In this document: positions 18,656-26,792 of the stretch, piece by piece | Numbering within the stretch: position 1 is the first letter of the stretch | How the letters are laid out: every line of letters starts with the position of its first letter | Source: Arsenicibacter sp965247375 | GTDB taxonomy: Bacteria > Bacteroidota > Bacteroidia > Cytophagales > Spirosomataceae | Assembly (NCBI GenBank): GCA_965247375.1 | Contig: CBDFHU010000040.1 | Location: 1-64,000 of the forward strand | DNA: 64,000 bases | Direction: 5' to 3' | The notes under the pieces: model-generated | The model's input: the letters and a program-made list of their open reading frames with translations, nothing else | What the model was told of the DNA's origin: nothing | Databases searched by the model: none | Made by a program: the position numbers and the translations under genes

Positions 18656-20299
18656 TCATAGTTTACACTGCTCCTTGAATGACCGGTGATTGGTCTGGGC
18701 GAGGCGGTAGAGGTTGGCGTAATGCTGAACAGTTTTGGCCGGTACGGTTACATTGAAAACTTCCTGCAACCGCTCGCACTCGTCAGAAATCGGATTGCCG
18801 GTATCCTGCGGGAAGTCATGAATGTATAACGTCACCGGCCGGCTATGTCCTGCAATCTGAACCGGTACTGCCTCAATTTTAGCATTATAGTTCATCTGCA
18901 ACCACTGCGACTGCGACGACGAAATGGTCTCGCGGGTGTAGTAGGTCATCAGCCGGAAATAGGCCGGGGCATAGCCGGTCTGAAAGGCATACCGGTAAAA
19001 ACGCTCGGCCGCTCCCCAGCTTTTCCCCGTTTGTTTGTGCTCATATAAATACCCGAGGGCATAGTAGAACAGACCGGCCTGACGGCTTCCGGCCCGCAGT
19101 GAATCCAGCAGTCGTTTGTTCTCTGTGTCCGGTTTCGCCAGATCAACACCCAGATTGATAAGTACTGCCTGCCGCATCCAGGTATTGAGGCTGTCGAGCT
19201 GGTTATTCTGGATAGCCGTCAGCGCTTTCTGCGAATAATTAACCGATGAAATACGAGGTTTCACCGCCATCGGCGCAGCATCAGCAACTACTGTCAGAGC
19301 GGGTTTTGTCTCAACAACCGGTGGTGGAGTCAGTTTCGCTTCTGCAACGACCGATTTAGTTTCAGTAGCCGCTGCCGGAGCAGGTTTCGTCTCAACAACC
19401 GGTGGCGGAGTCGGTTTCGCTTCGACCACAGCCGGTTTAATTTCAGTAGCCGCTGCCGGAGCGGGTTTTGTCTCAACAACCGGTGGTGGAGTCGGTTTCG
19501 CTTCAGCAACAGCTGGTTTGGCCGGAGACTGTTTATTGGCAGAACTCTGATTCGCTGATTTATAAAAATTCAGAAATGATACTCCCTTTTGGGCAGCAAG
19601 CGTATACAACTGATTAAAACTGACAATTACTTCGGGCGAAGGCGTCAGGTTCCGCACGTCCTTCAGCCGCCGGACCTCATCTGCAAGCGGATTTGCCGGA
19701 TCGGCCGGCTGATCCTCGGCAAAAATCGCTGCCAGCACTTTCTGTCCGTCGGCCTGTTTGGCATCAATTGAAAACCGTTTGCGCCCTCCTTCCAGATTAT
19801 GGCGTAAACGGGCTACTTCAGCCGCCGGATTATCGATCCGCAGACGACCGGACTCATACAATGAAATCAACTTGTAGGTAGCGGCCGAATCATTCAGCTG
19901 GGCGGCATAGCTATACCACCGTCTGGCTTCGGACAGCTTCGCCGGGCCGCCGTAGCCTTTCTCATTCAGATAGCCGAGCGCGTAGTAAAAAAACGCGTCA
20001 TCCGACTCACTCACCGTCACCTGAAACTGTTTGCGGACTTCCTTGTACTGCTTCCGGCGGACCATCGGAATCTGTTCAACCTTCTGATCAAACAAATGCA
20101 CCAGACTATCCGTACCAACAGCCTTCACCGGCAGCGAATCAGCATGAACCGCAGTATTCAGGCGGAGGCCGGTACCGGTAACCGGAGCAGACTTTACTAT
20201 TTTCTGAGTCGTGAACCGATACGGAAGATTCGTTGGTGAATACGGCACCCCTGGTGGTGAAAACGTAAGCAAAAGCAGCGTAGAGACGGTATAGTACAT
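18656..20299 (-). CDS. Exported Sel1/TPR-like protein with proline-rich tandem repeats
   Basis: Starting at the ATG at 20299, the 547-residue protein has a hydrophobic export signal (MYYTVSTLLLLTFSPP). It contains two similar helical segments (FFYYALGYLNEKGYGG.. and LFYYALGYLYEHKQTG..) that look like Sel1-type repeats. Each is followed by a related stretch (NPLADEVRRLKDVRNLTPSPEVI and NPISDECERLQEVFNVTVPAKTV), so the protein is an internal duplication. The halves are joined by three 27-residue repeats of the type KPAVAEAKPTPPPVVETKPA. It is probably periplasmic or surface-located, with the linker acting as a spacer. The partner and role are unknown. Confidence 0.8.
   Translation of the reverse strand: MYYTVSTLLLLTFSPPGVPYSPTNLPYRFTTQKIVKSAPVTGTGLRLNTAVHADSLPVKAVGTDSLVHLFDQKVEQIPMVRRKQYKEVRKQFQVTVSESDDAFFYYALGYLNEKGYGGPAKLSEARRWYSYAAQLNDSAATYKLISLYESGRLRIDNPAAEVARLRHNLEGGRKRFSIDAKQADGQKVLAAIFAEDQPADPANPLADEVRRLKDVRNLTPSPEVIVSFNQLYTLAAQKGVSFLNFYKSANQSSANKQSPAKPAVAEAKPTPPPVVETKPAPAAATEIKPAVVEAKPTPPPVVETKPAPAAATETKSVVAEAKLTPPPVVETKPALTVVADAAPMAVKPRISSVNYSQKALTAIQNNQLDSLNTWMRQAVLINLGVDLAKPDTENKRLLDSLRAGSRQAGLFYYALGYLYEHKQTGKSWGAAERFYRYAFQTGYAPAYFRLMTYYTRETISSSQSQWLQMNYNAKIEAVPVQIAGHSRPVTLYIHDFPQDTGNPISDECERLQEVFNVTVPAKTVQHYANLYRLAQTNHRSFKEQCKL
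19277..19519 (-). repeat. Three tandem 81-bp repeats (27-residue Pro/Ala/Lys-rich units)
   Basis: Within the gene at 18656-20299, copies at 19519-19439, 19438-19358 and 19357-19277 encode K-P/S-A/V-V-A/V-E-A-K-x-T-P-P-P-V-V-E-T-K-P-A units. The first two are nearly identical and the third is more diverged, a pattern expected from slippage-driven expansion. Confidence 0.9.
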
Positions 20300-20518
20300 G
20301 ATGTTATGATGATTTGCAGAGATAGCCAAACTTAATAATGTTTAGCCTATTTGCGTAATTTCCTGACAACAACCATATACTATTTTTACGGCTTCTGTAA
20401 TACTCCATTCACATAAGACAACCAATCATCCATTCAGGTGATTTATTGTCACTAATACCGATTGCCCGTCAAAATTTTTCCCGCAAAACTGCTATTTATT
20501 TTTCTTAGTGATTTTTTA

Positions 20519-20554
20519 TTCTACATTTGTAGAAACAATTCTATACACGTAGAA
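20519..20554 (+). promoter_or_regulatory. Double BlaI/MecI-type operator over the promoter
   Basis: Two dyads lie directly before and into the repressor's start codon: TTCTACATTTGTAGAA (20519-20534, 7-bp arms) and TTCTATACACGTAGAA (20539-20554, 5-bp outer arms). Their centres are 20 bases apart. BlaI/MecI repressors bind dyads with TACA/TGTA half-sites, so these are probable autoregulatory operators. The second ends on the A of the ATG. Confidence 0.75.
20522..20529 (+). promoter_or_regulatory. Putative -7 element (TACATTTG) inside the first operator
   Basis: TACATTTG matches the Bacteroidota -7 consensus TAnnTTTG and lies entirely inside the first dyad. A bound repressor would therefore block the polymerase. 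Confidence 0.5.
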
Positions 20555-20925
20555 TGAAACTATCAGCGACAGAGGAAGTATTGATGAATCACCTGTGGAC
20601 CATGGAGAAAGCGTTCATGAAAGATCTGCTGGAGGCCTATGATCCGCCGAAGCCAGCGGCTACTACCCTGGCTACGCTGCTGAAGCGCATGACTGATAAG
20701 GGGTTTGTCGCCTACCGCGAATACGGGAATTCGCGGGAATATTATCCGGTCATTGCCCGCGAGGCTTATTTCGCCAAACACGTAAACGGACTCATCCGGA
20801 ATTTCTTCAACAACTCAGCGGCTCAGTTTGCCTCATTCTTCACCAAAGAAACGGACATGACTGCCAGCGAGCTGGAAGAACTACGCACCCTGATTGACCA
20901 ACAGATCGAAAAGAAAAAACAATGA
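20554..20925 (+). CDS. BlaI/MecI/CopY-family transcriptional repressor
   Basis: A 123-residue winged-helix repressor: MKLSATEEVLMNHLWTMEKA, the recognition region TTLATLLKRMTDKGFVAY, the wing YGNSREYYPV, and a C-terminal dimerisation and cleavage region (NSAAQFASFFTKE, LEELRTLIDQQIEKKK). The stop overlaps the start of the M56 protease gene by four bases (ATGA), the usual arrangement of a repressor with its inactivating sensor protease. It should bind the two dyads around its own promoter and be released when the protease is activated. Confidence 0.93.
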   Translation: MKLSATEEVLMNHLWTMEKAFMKDLLEAYDPPKPAATTLATLLKRMTDKGFVAYREYGNSREYYPVIAREAYFAKHVNGLIRNFFNNSAAQFASFFTKETDMTASELEELRTLIDQQIEKKKQ

Positions 20926-22310
20926 TCGCCTACCTGATCGCCTCCACACTTTGCCTGGTCTCGCTCTGGGTGGTCTATAAACTGCTCCTGGAACCGGCCG
21001 ACTGCCACCGCTTCAAACGGTTTTACCTGCTGTTCAGTCTGGCCGCCGGTTTTCTGGCGCCGTACCTACAGCTCCGGTTACCGGCCGGATCGCCCATAGC
21101 ACATACCTTGCCCGCAAACCAGATACCGGCTCCGACCGACCTGGGCAAGTTTGTCCAGCAGCAAACCAGGGCGGTTGTGCTACCTGCCACAGACACCATG
21201 GCCATCGACTGGTCAATGATCGTGTGGACTCTGTACGGACTGGTAACGGCCTTGCTGCTCTTCCGCTTCGGCTTTAACCTGTACCGGCTTTTCCGCAGCA
21301 CCCGCCGTCATCCGGCCGTCGCCATTCCCGGTGCCACCCTGATTCTGATGCCCGACCTGCCGCTGCCCTACACATTTCTGCACTACATCTTCATTAGTCA
21401 GGAGGGCTATCGGGGAAAGCAGATTGAACAGGAACTCCTGACCCACGAACTGGCACACGTACGGCAGCGGCACACCTTCGACCGCCTGCTGATTGAGCTG
21501 CTTATCTGCTTCTGCTGGTTTAATCCGGTGCTGTATCTGCTGCGTCGTGCGATTGAACTGAATCATGAGTTTCTGGCCGACGAACGCGTCAACCATACGT
21601 ATCAGAATATTCCGCAGTATCAGCACCTGCTGCTGAGTAAACTAACCGCACAAGCGCCCCTCGCGCTGGCAAGCCATTTTATCTTCCAAACCACAAAACA
21701 ACGATTCATCATGATGCGTACACACACAGGTTCACTCAAAAAAGCAGCCCTGGTCGGCACCTCGTTGCTCGCTTTCGCCGGTACACTGATCCTGGGCAGC
21801 AACATAACCATCGCCCAGACGCCGAAAGCCGCGCAAAAATCGCCGCCAAAGGTCGTAACCGCCACCAGCCCCGCTCCCGCCACAAAGCCACAGGAAGTGT
21901 TTCAATTAAGCGAGCTTAATCTACAGAACGGACGCTATTATTCGGCCCGTCGGTTACCCAAAGCCGGCCCTTTAAAATACAGTCAACTGACACAGGAAGA
22001 GAAAGAGTACATTAAGGTTACCAGCCCCCAACCTTATGAACTCCGGAAAACACCGACACCGGAGCAGTTTGAAGACTGGAAAAACCCGAAGAAGTTCGGT
22101 ATCTGGCTGGACGGCAAGCACATCAAAAACAGCGAACTCAACAGATATAAGCCGGAAGACATCGTAGCCTTTTCGGGCAGTTATGTCCATAAAAACGCCC
22201 GTCAGCCACAGGGGTATATCTATCAGTTTGACATCATGACGGAGGCGGCTTACCAGAAATACCTGAAAGACTGGAAAGACGGTCCGTTCGTTATCATCAA
22301 AAAAGACTAA
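20922..22310 (+). CDS. M56-family (BlaR1/MecR1-like) membrane metalloprotease
   Basis: The 462-residue protein has several N-terminal membrane segments (IAYLIASTLCLVSLWVVYKL; YLLFSLAAGFLAPYL; SMIVWTLYGLVTALLLF). The cytoplasmic gluzincin motif THELAHVRQRH (His175, Glu176, His179) is followed by the downstream ligand region NHEFLADERV. A further membrane segment (KAALVGTSLLAFAGTLILGS) leads to a periplasmic tail of about 170 residues. The tail lacks a penicillin-binding sensor fold, having no SxxK/SxN/KTG set, so the signal is not obviously a beta-lactam. It should cleave or inactivate the BlaI-type repressor encoded just before it. Confidence 0.9.
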   Translation: MIAYLIASTLCLVSLWVVYKLLLEPADCHRFKRFYLLFSLAAGFLAPYLQLRLPAGSPIAHTLPANQIPAPTDLGKFVQQQTRAVVLPATDTMAIDWSMIVWTLYGLVTALLLFRFGFNLYRLFRSTRRHPAVAIPGATLILMPDLPLPYTFLHYIFISQEGYRGKQIEQELLTHELAHVRQRHTFDRLLIELLICFCWFNPVLYLLRRAIELNHEFLADERVNHTYQNIPQYQHLLLSKLTAQAPLALASHFIFQTTKQRFIMMRTHTGSLKKAALVGTSLLAFAGTLILGSNITIAQTPKAAQKSPPKVVTATSPAPATKPQEVFQLSELNLQNGRYYSARRLPKAGPLKYSQLTQEEKEYIKVTSPQPYELRKTPTPEQFEDWKNPKKFGIWLDGKHIKNSELNRYKPEDIVAFSGSYVHKNARQPQGYIYQFDIMTEAAYQKYLKDWKDGPFVIIKKD

Positions 22311-22320
22311 CGCAAACGAA

Positions 22321-22345
22321 ACGGGGCCGGTGTTTACCGGCCCGT
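22321..22345. terminator. Hairpin terminator between convergent genes
   Basis: ACGGGGCCGGT and ACCGGCCCGT pair with one bulged G and a short loop. A T-rich TCTGTT follows on the plus strand. It lies 10 bases after the M56 stop and before the leftward gene's end. Confidence 0.65.
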
Positions 22346-22349
22346 TCTG

Positions 22350-22976
22350 TTAATAGAGGGTTTTAGTCATGGCTGGCCGCATGACAGCATCATATTCGCA
22401 GGCATCCACATTCCCTTTTGTGTGAGCCTGCATGATGGTGCCGATGCCGGGCAGATCACCTTTTTTCAGGAACGTATCCGGATTCCAGACATCGGCCCGC
22501 AACAGCGCACGGGCGCACTGCATAAACGCTTCTTCGACCGTTATCACCAGTACCGTCCGGGGCTTTTTTCCTTCGTATTCGAACCGGTTCAGCAGCTCAG
22601 GCTGCGTACTGATAACGGCCTTTCCGTTGACGCGGAACGTTTCAAAAAGACCGGGAAAAAGAAACAGTAGTCCCACCGCCGGATTCTGCACAATGTTTTT
22701 CAGGCTATCCAGCCGGTTATTGCCCCGCCGGTCGGGCAGCAGAATTGTTTTATCGTCGAGGACTTCGGCAAAACCCGGGTAGTCGCCGCGCGGTGAGCAG
22801 TCGACGCCGTTCGGGCCGGTTGTGGCCAGCATCATCAGCGGTGAGGCCGCAATCAGCTGCCGGCAATACGCATCCAGATGATCCAGTTGTTTCAGGATCA
22901 CCCGCTCACTCGGGGTCTCGTACAGACTCGTCAGCGCCTCAAGCGACTGAACAATGTAAGGGTCAGGCGTTTCCAT
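22350..22976 (-). CDS. Pyridoxamine 5'-phosphate oxidase-like FMN-binding protein
   Basis: I place the start at the ATG at 22976; a TTG three codons upstream is less likely. The 208-residue protein shows the split-barrel FMN fold: PLMMLATTGPNGVDCSPRGDYPGF, TILLPDRRGNNRLDSLKNI, NPAVGLLFLFPGLFETFRVNG. It ends in a C-terminal extension of the MSMEG_1061-like type (ARALLRADVWNPDTF). Likely an FMN- or F420-dependent oxidoreductase of unknown substrate. A fit to TAnnTTTG lies just upstream, in the spacer shared with the divergent coiled-coil gene. Confidence 0.85.
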   Translation of the reverse strand: METPDPYIVQSLEALTSLYETPSERVILKQLDHLDAYCRQLIAASPLMMLATTGPNGVDCSPRGDYPGFAEVLDDKTILLPDRRGNNRLDSLKNIVQNPAVGLLFLFPGLFETFRVNGKAVISTQPELLNRFEYEGKKPRTVLVITVEEAFMQCARALLRADVWNPDTFLKKGDLPGIGTIMQAHTKGNVDACEYDAVMRPAMTKTLY

Positions 22977-22996
22977 AATTGACAAACGTTGTTGGA

Positions 22997-23004
22997 CAAA
23001 TGTA
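22997..23004 (-). promoter_or_regulatory. Putative -7 element (TACATTTG) for the PPOX-like gene
   Basis: Minus-strand TACATTTG, about 20 bases before the ATG at 22976, fits the Bacteroidota -7 consensus. A -33 element was not fixed. Confidence 0.4.
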
Positions 23005-23119
23005 CAAAATACCGCTTAGCGCCTGTACATATCGTCTGGCATTCCACGCAACCACTGATCAGATTTCTGATGGGCAGCCCATGTCCTTTGTGTTGTTTTA
23101 CACCGTTTTCTTAACACAT

Positions 23120-24067
23120 ATGAACTGGACATCTGTACAACAGGATCAATTACTGGCGCTGATCAGCCAGCGCAACACCCGCGACCACCTTGCCCGCCAA
23201 CTCGCGCATAGTGAATCACTTATACAACAACTCGATGCCGATCTGAAAGCACAGTATGACCTCTGGCAACGCGAACAGGCCGATGTTGACCGGCTTCAGC
23301 GGCTGAGCTGGGCCAGTCTGTACTACGATTTTCTGAACCGGAAAGCGGAGCAGCTGACGAAAGAGGAAGCCGAAGCACAACAGGCCCATGCCCGATTCGA
23401 CACCATTAATGCCACGCTGGAAACCACGCGGCGACATAGCGATGAACTCCGGCAGCAACTGGCTCCGTTCAGTACGGTCGAATCGGATTACGATTACCTG
23501 ATCCGGCAAAAAAGAAAAGCACTGGAGCTTCGTACCGACGAAACCGCCCGACTGTACCAACAGCATGTGCAGGAACTCAGTCAGCTTGACCGGAAGCTGA
23601 ATGAACTCACCGAAGCTAACCACGCGGGTACCACGCTGCTGACCGAACTCATGCATTTAAACAAGCTGCTGGCGGAGGCCCGCAGCCGGGGCAACTGGGA
23701 TGTATTCCTGAACTCTGCCCTGATCTCCTACTCAAAGTACGAGAAGCTGGATCAGGTACGTGACCAGACTTACGTCGTGAATCACCGGTTAACCTTGTTT
23801 CAGAATGAGTACGCCGACCTTGGCCGGCCAATTCAGCTCAGTGCCTTGCTAACCGGCAACCTGACCCGGTTTGTTGATATTTTCTTTGATAACATTTTCA
23901 CCGACCTGGCCGTACAGTCGCGGATTGAAAAAGCACTTTCGGCCAGCATGAGCCTCGAAAACCAGCTGATTCCGGTGCTTACATCGATTCAGGAAGAAAT
24001 TGTACAGGTAACGGCCAGCCATCAGGAACGAATCGCACAGCTCAGCGGGTTTCTGGAACAAGCGTAA
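23120..24067 (+). CDS. Coiled-coil protein of unknown function
   Basis: I choose the ATG at 23120 (MNWTSVQQDQLLALISQRN) because the longer frame back to 22979 would overlap the promoter of the divergent gene. The 315-residue product is almost all helix: long coiled-coil stretches (LAHSESLIQQLDADLKAQYD; LNRKAEQLTKEEAEAQQAHA; ELSQLDRKLNELTEANHAG) and a more compact C-terminal part (LTRFVDIFFDNIFTDLAVQS). No signal peptide is seen, so it is probably cytoplasmic. I do not recognise the family. Confidence 0.75.
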   Translation: MNWTSVQQDQLLALISQRNTRDHLARQLAHSESLIQQLDADLKAQYDLWQREQADVDRLQRLSWASLYYDFLNRKAEQLTKEEAEAQQAHARFDTINATLETTRRHSDELRQQLAPFSTVESDYDYLIRQKRKALELRTDETARLYQQHVQELSQLDRKLNELTEANHAGTTLLTELMHLNKLLAEARSRGNWDVFLNSALISYSKYEKLDQVRDQTYVVNHRLTLFQNEYADLGRPIQLSALLTGNLTRFVDIFFDNIFTDLAVQSRIEKALSASMSLENQLIPVLTSIQEEIVQVTASHQERIAQLSGFLEQA

Positions 24068-24092
24068 GTTTCGTTCTCTTAACACTATTCCT

Positions 24093-24744
24093 ATGAAAAT
24101 CAGAGCTATTATTACCGGCGTAACCGGCATGGTCGGCGAAGGTGTACTGCACGAATGCCTGCAGAACCCCGATGTGGAGCGTGTCCTGATCATCAACCGC
24201 CGCCCGTCGGGATTCAGCCATCCGAAGCTGACGGAAATTGTTCATCAGGACTTCTTCAACCTCGCTCCGGTCAAAGACCGGCTGACGGGCTATAACGCAT
24301 GCTATTTTTGTCTGGGGGTGTCGTCGGTGGGCATGAAGGAAGATGAGTACCGGCGCATGACCTATGATCTGACCATGCACTTTGCGCAGACGCTGGCACC
24401 GCTCAACCCCGATATGACGTTCTGCTATGTTTCCGGCGCCAGTACGGACAGTACCGAACAAGGTCGTCTGATGTGGGCGCGGGTCAAAGGCAAAACAGAA
24501 AATGACCTGATGAAGCTGCCGTTCAGAGCAGCTTACATGTTCCGGCCCGGGTACATGCACCCAACCCCCGGTCTGAAAAACACCAATAAGTATTACAAAT
24601 ACATCACGTGGATGTATCCTTTTTTTGCGCCGGTTTTTCCCGAATTCCGTCTCCACCCTTGCTGAATTAGGCCAGGCCATGCTACGCGTAACCAAATCCG
24701 GATACCCCAAACCGATTCTGGAGGTCAAAGACATTCACACGTAG
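24093..24744 (+). pseudogene. NAD(P)-binding epimerase-like protein, single frameshift
   Basis: The frame from 24093 encodes an atypical short-chain/epimerase protein (ITGVTGMVGEGVLHECL with the GxxGxxG nucleotide motif, YFCLGVSSVGMKEDEYR, YVSGASTDSTEQGR). It stops early at 24665 after FPEFRLHPC. In the frame one base further on, the expected C-terminus continues (NSVSTLAELGQAMLRVTKSG then PKPILEVKDIHT) to a TAG at 24742. An extra base in the T5/C3 run at 24634-24641 explains this. Corrected, the protein is about 216 residues. It is either a recent pseudogene or a sequencing error; the intact reading on both sides favours the latter. Confidence 0.8.
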
Positions 24745-24845
24745 GGGCGACCCCACGTGGTCGCCCAAAAAACCACGTGGTCGCGCGTCGAACACCCCAC
24801 GTGGTCGCCCTGTATGCTGTTTTGGGCGACCCCATGTGGTCGCCC
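24744..24845. repeat. Clustered CCACGTGG/GGTCGCCC palindromic repeats
   Basis: Four copies of C(C)CA[C/T]GTGGTCGC lie within about 100 bases after the frameshifted epimerase gene. GGGCGACC and GGTCGCCC (24745-24752, 24759-24766) flank a CACGTG core, giving hairpins, and a second inverted copy is near 24824-24845. It may act as the terminator between the two convergent genes. It looks like a dispersed repeat, but I see no other copy in the window. Confidence 0.7.
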
Positions 24846-24851
24846 GTACCC

Positions 24852-25934
24852 TTACAGGTAAACCGGCAGGCCCGTCCGGACCGATTCGTCACAGGCAAAG
24901 GCGATGCGCAGGCTGTTGACGGCGTCCTGTACGTGATCCGTCAGGTCGATATTTTCCAGAATGGCCTTCTGGAAGTACAGCTGCTCACGGTTGCAGAGTT
25001 CCTGATGATCAGGCTCGTCCTGCATGTCGATCCACTCGTCAGCCTTTGTAAAATTATCTTTTTCGTCGAGATCAGCGTAGTGTACCCGCAGCGATTCGGT
25101 TTTAGTATGCGAATCCACGTCGTCGGATTTTCCGCTGGCGCCGGCATTTTTCGCGACGATCGACACACAGCCCCGTGGCCCGATTACGTCTTTCACAAAG
25201 AACGCGGTTTCGCTCATCATCGGTCCCCAGCCCGCTTCGTACCAACCCACCGACCCGTCCTCAAACCGGATCTGTAATTGCCCGTAATTGTAGTTATCGA
25301 CCGGAATATCGTTGGTCAGCCGCGCGCCGATGGCATTGACCTGCACCGGCTTTGAGCGCGTCATCATGCACATAATGTCGATGTAATGCACCCCGCAGTC
25401 CACAATCGGGCTCAGGCTTTTCATCAGGTTCCGGTGAACGGTCCACATAAAGCCGTGACTTTGCTGGTTCAGGTTCATCCGCATCACCAGTGGTTTGCCG
25501 AGGTCATGAGCGACCTCCACAAACTTTGCCCATGACGGATGATGGCGCAGGATATAGCCCACTACCAGTTTTTTATTGGCCTTACGGGCTGCTTCAGCCA
25601 CCCGTTCAGCGCCCTCAACGGTATCCGCAACCGGTTTTTCGATGAATACGTGGCAACCCTGCTCAAAGGCCATGATCGCAAACTGTTCGTGCGTATCCGG
25701 ATAGGTCGAAATACAAACCGCATCGGGTTTGGTTTCGGCAAGTGCCTGCGCGTAATCGCTGAACAACGGGTAGCCGCCGCCCAGTTTTTCGTTGAGTACT
25801 TCCTTGCTTTTTCCCGTCGAAACGATGCCGCAAATGTCGAAGCCGTCCAGTGAATGATACGCCTGCGCGTGCGACGAGCCCATGTTGCCGCATCCGACAA
25901 CCAGTACCCGCAACGATGTAGTTAATGAAGACAT
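24852..25934 (-). CDS. Gfo/Idh/MocA-family oxidoreductase
   Basis: A 360-residue NAD(P)-dependent dehydrogenase. It shows the nucleotide-binding start LRVLVVGCGNMGSSHAQAY, the ISTYPDTHEQFAIMAFEQG segment, the family EKP motif (HVFIEKPVA, whose Lys is catalytic in the family), and GVHYIDIMCMM in the C-terminal substrate domain. Such enzymes oxidise or epimerise sugars, inositols or related compounds; the substrate cannot be read here. It is monocistronic and intact, convergent with the frameshifted epimerase-like gene. Confidence 0.9.
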   Translation of the reverse strand: MSSLTTSLRVLVVGCGNMGSSHAQAYHSLDGFDICGIVSTGKSKEVLNEKLGGGYPLFSDYAQALAETKPDAVCISTYPDTHEQFAIMAFEQGCHVFIEKPVADTVEGAERVAEAARKANKKLVVGYILRHHPSWAKFVEVAHDLGKPLVMRMNLNQQSHGFMWTVHRNLMKSLSPIVDCGVHYIDIMCMMTRSKPVQVNAIGARLTNDIPVDNYNYGQLQIRFEDGSVGWYEAGWGPMMSETAFFVKDVIGPRGCVSIVAKNAGASGKSDDVDSHTKTESLRVHYADLDEKDNFTKADEWIDMQDEPDHQELCNREQLYFQKAILENIDLTDHVQDAVNSLRIAFACDESVRTGLPVYL

Positions 25935-26063
25935 GAATATTGGCTTAAATAGCTTTAGTAATCAAAATAAAGGGGACAATGATTCTACTCCAAATCCATA
26001 ACGCAATTCGGTTCCCGAAACGGTCATCTATACTACTCCACAACCCTGTCTGAACGACTACGC

Positions 26064-26105
26064 CCTGTCCCAATGCGGACGGGATTCTGTCCGTTTCTGG
26101 ACAGA
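26064..26105 (+). promoter_or_regulatory. Tandem GTCC-N6-GGAC dyads upstream of PadR unit 1
   Basis: Two dyads, CCTGTCC-CAATGC-GGACGGG (26064-26083) and TCTGTCC-GTTTCT-GGACAGA (26086-26105), repeat at 22 bases, about two helical turns. They lie 64-105 bases before the -24/-12 promoter at 26169, a typical distance for an enhancer-binding activator. Equivalent dyads precede all the other PadR-permease units. Confidence 0.7.
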
Positions 26106-26168
26106 CGATCTAGTCAGTCAATAGCCGGAAAAGCCGTTTTCACCACAGAAACGGGGTTTTCAGGTTTG

Positions 26169-26184
26169 TGGCAAAGCATTTGCT
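26169..26184 (+). promoter_or_regulatory. Sigma-54-like -24/-12 promoter of PadR unit 1
   Basis: TGGCAA-N5-TTGCT fits the sigma-54 consensus TGGCAC-N5-TTGCA with the exact GG-N10-GC spacing. It lies 44 bases before the PadR start at 26213, the same distance as in units 2 and 3. Confidence 0.75.
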
Positions 26185-26212
26185 CAGCAAAAATAGAGTT
26201 AATCATTCCGGC

Positions 26213-26578
26213 ATGAAACGAACATATCTGGGCGAGTTTGAAGAAATCGTATTACTGACCGTAGCCGTGCTGGAAGCTGAGAGGCAGGCTTACGGCGTGG
26301 CCATTACACACGAAATCAATGAGCAGACCGGCCGGAGCGTACGGCTGAACCAGATCCACGCGGCGCTCGAACGGCTCGAGGAAAAGGGTATGGTAAAGTC
26401 AGAAATGGGCGAACCAACGGCCGAACGCGGCGGGCGGCGCAAACGACTGTTTTCCGTTACCGGCTACGGCCGCCTGACCCTTCAGGACATTCAGGAGGTG
26501 CGGGTCAGTTTCTGGAACCGTATCCTGAACCCGGTTAAACCCGTAGAGACGCAAAATATTGCGTCTCTGTTGGGGTAA
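26213..26578 (+). CDS. PadR-family regulator, unit 1 (C-terminus encoded by a palindromic repeat)
   Basis: The ATG at 26213 gives MKRTYLGEFEEIVLL, the start shared by all four PadR proteins here; the longer frame from 26168 would run through the promoter. The 121-residue product has the winged helix (AYGVAITHEINEQTGRSVRL, HAALERLEEKGMVKSEM, wing PTAERGGRRKRLFSVT) and a short second domain. Its last residues (VETQNIASLLG) are encoded by a copy of the palindromic repeat at 26543-26568. It is therefore about nine residues longer than its paralogues and its natural end has been replaced. It heads a unit with the permease at 26793 and probably controls it. The ligand is unknown. Confidence 0.9.
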   Translation: MKRTYLGEFEEIVLLTVAVLEAERQAYGVAITHEINEQTGRSVRLNQIHAALERLEEKGMVKSEMGEPTAERGGRRKRLFSVTGYGRLTLQDIQEVRVSFWNRILNPVKPVETQNIASLLG

Positions 26579-26772
26579 TCAACAGGACCGGCAAAATACT
26601 GGAATGTAATGAGTAATGAGACGCAAGATGTTGCGTCTCTACGGGGTAATCAACAGGACCGGCAAAAAAACTATGATGTAATGAGACGCAAAATATTGCG
26701 TCTCTACGGGGTAATCAACAGGACCGGCAAAAAAACTATGATGTAATGAGACGCAAAATATTGCGTCTCTAC
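26543..26772. repeat. Tandem array of four type-A palindromes, ~65-bp period
   Basis: Copies at 26543-26568, 26618-26642, 26683-26707 and 26748-26772 share GAGACGCAA-NATN-TTGCGTCTC. The intervening 40 bases are near-identical (GGGGTAATCAACAGGACCGG and an A-rich tail), so this is a slippage-type tandem array, not CRISPR. The first copy lies in the PadR reading frame; the last ends 21 bases before the permease start. The hairpins could weaken or stabilise the PadR-permease transcript. Confidence 0.92.
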
Positions 26773-26792
26773 AGGTATCGATCAATTTCCCT

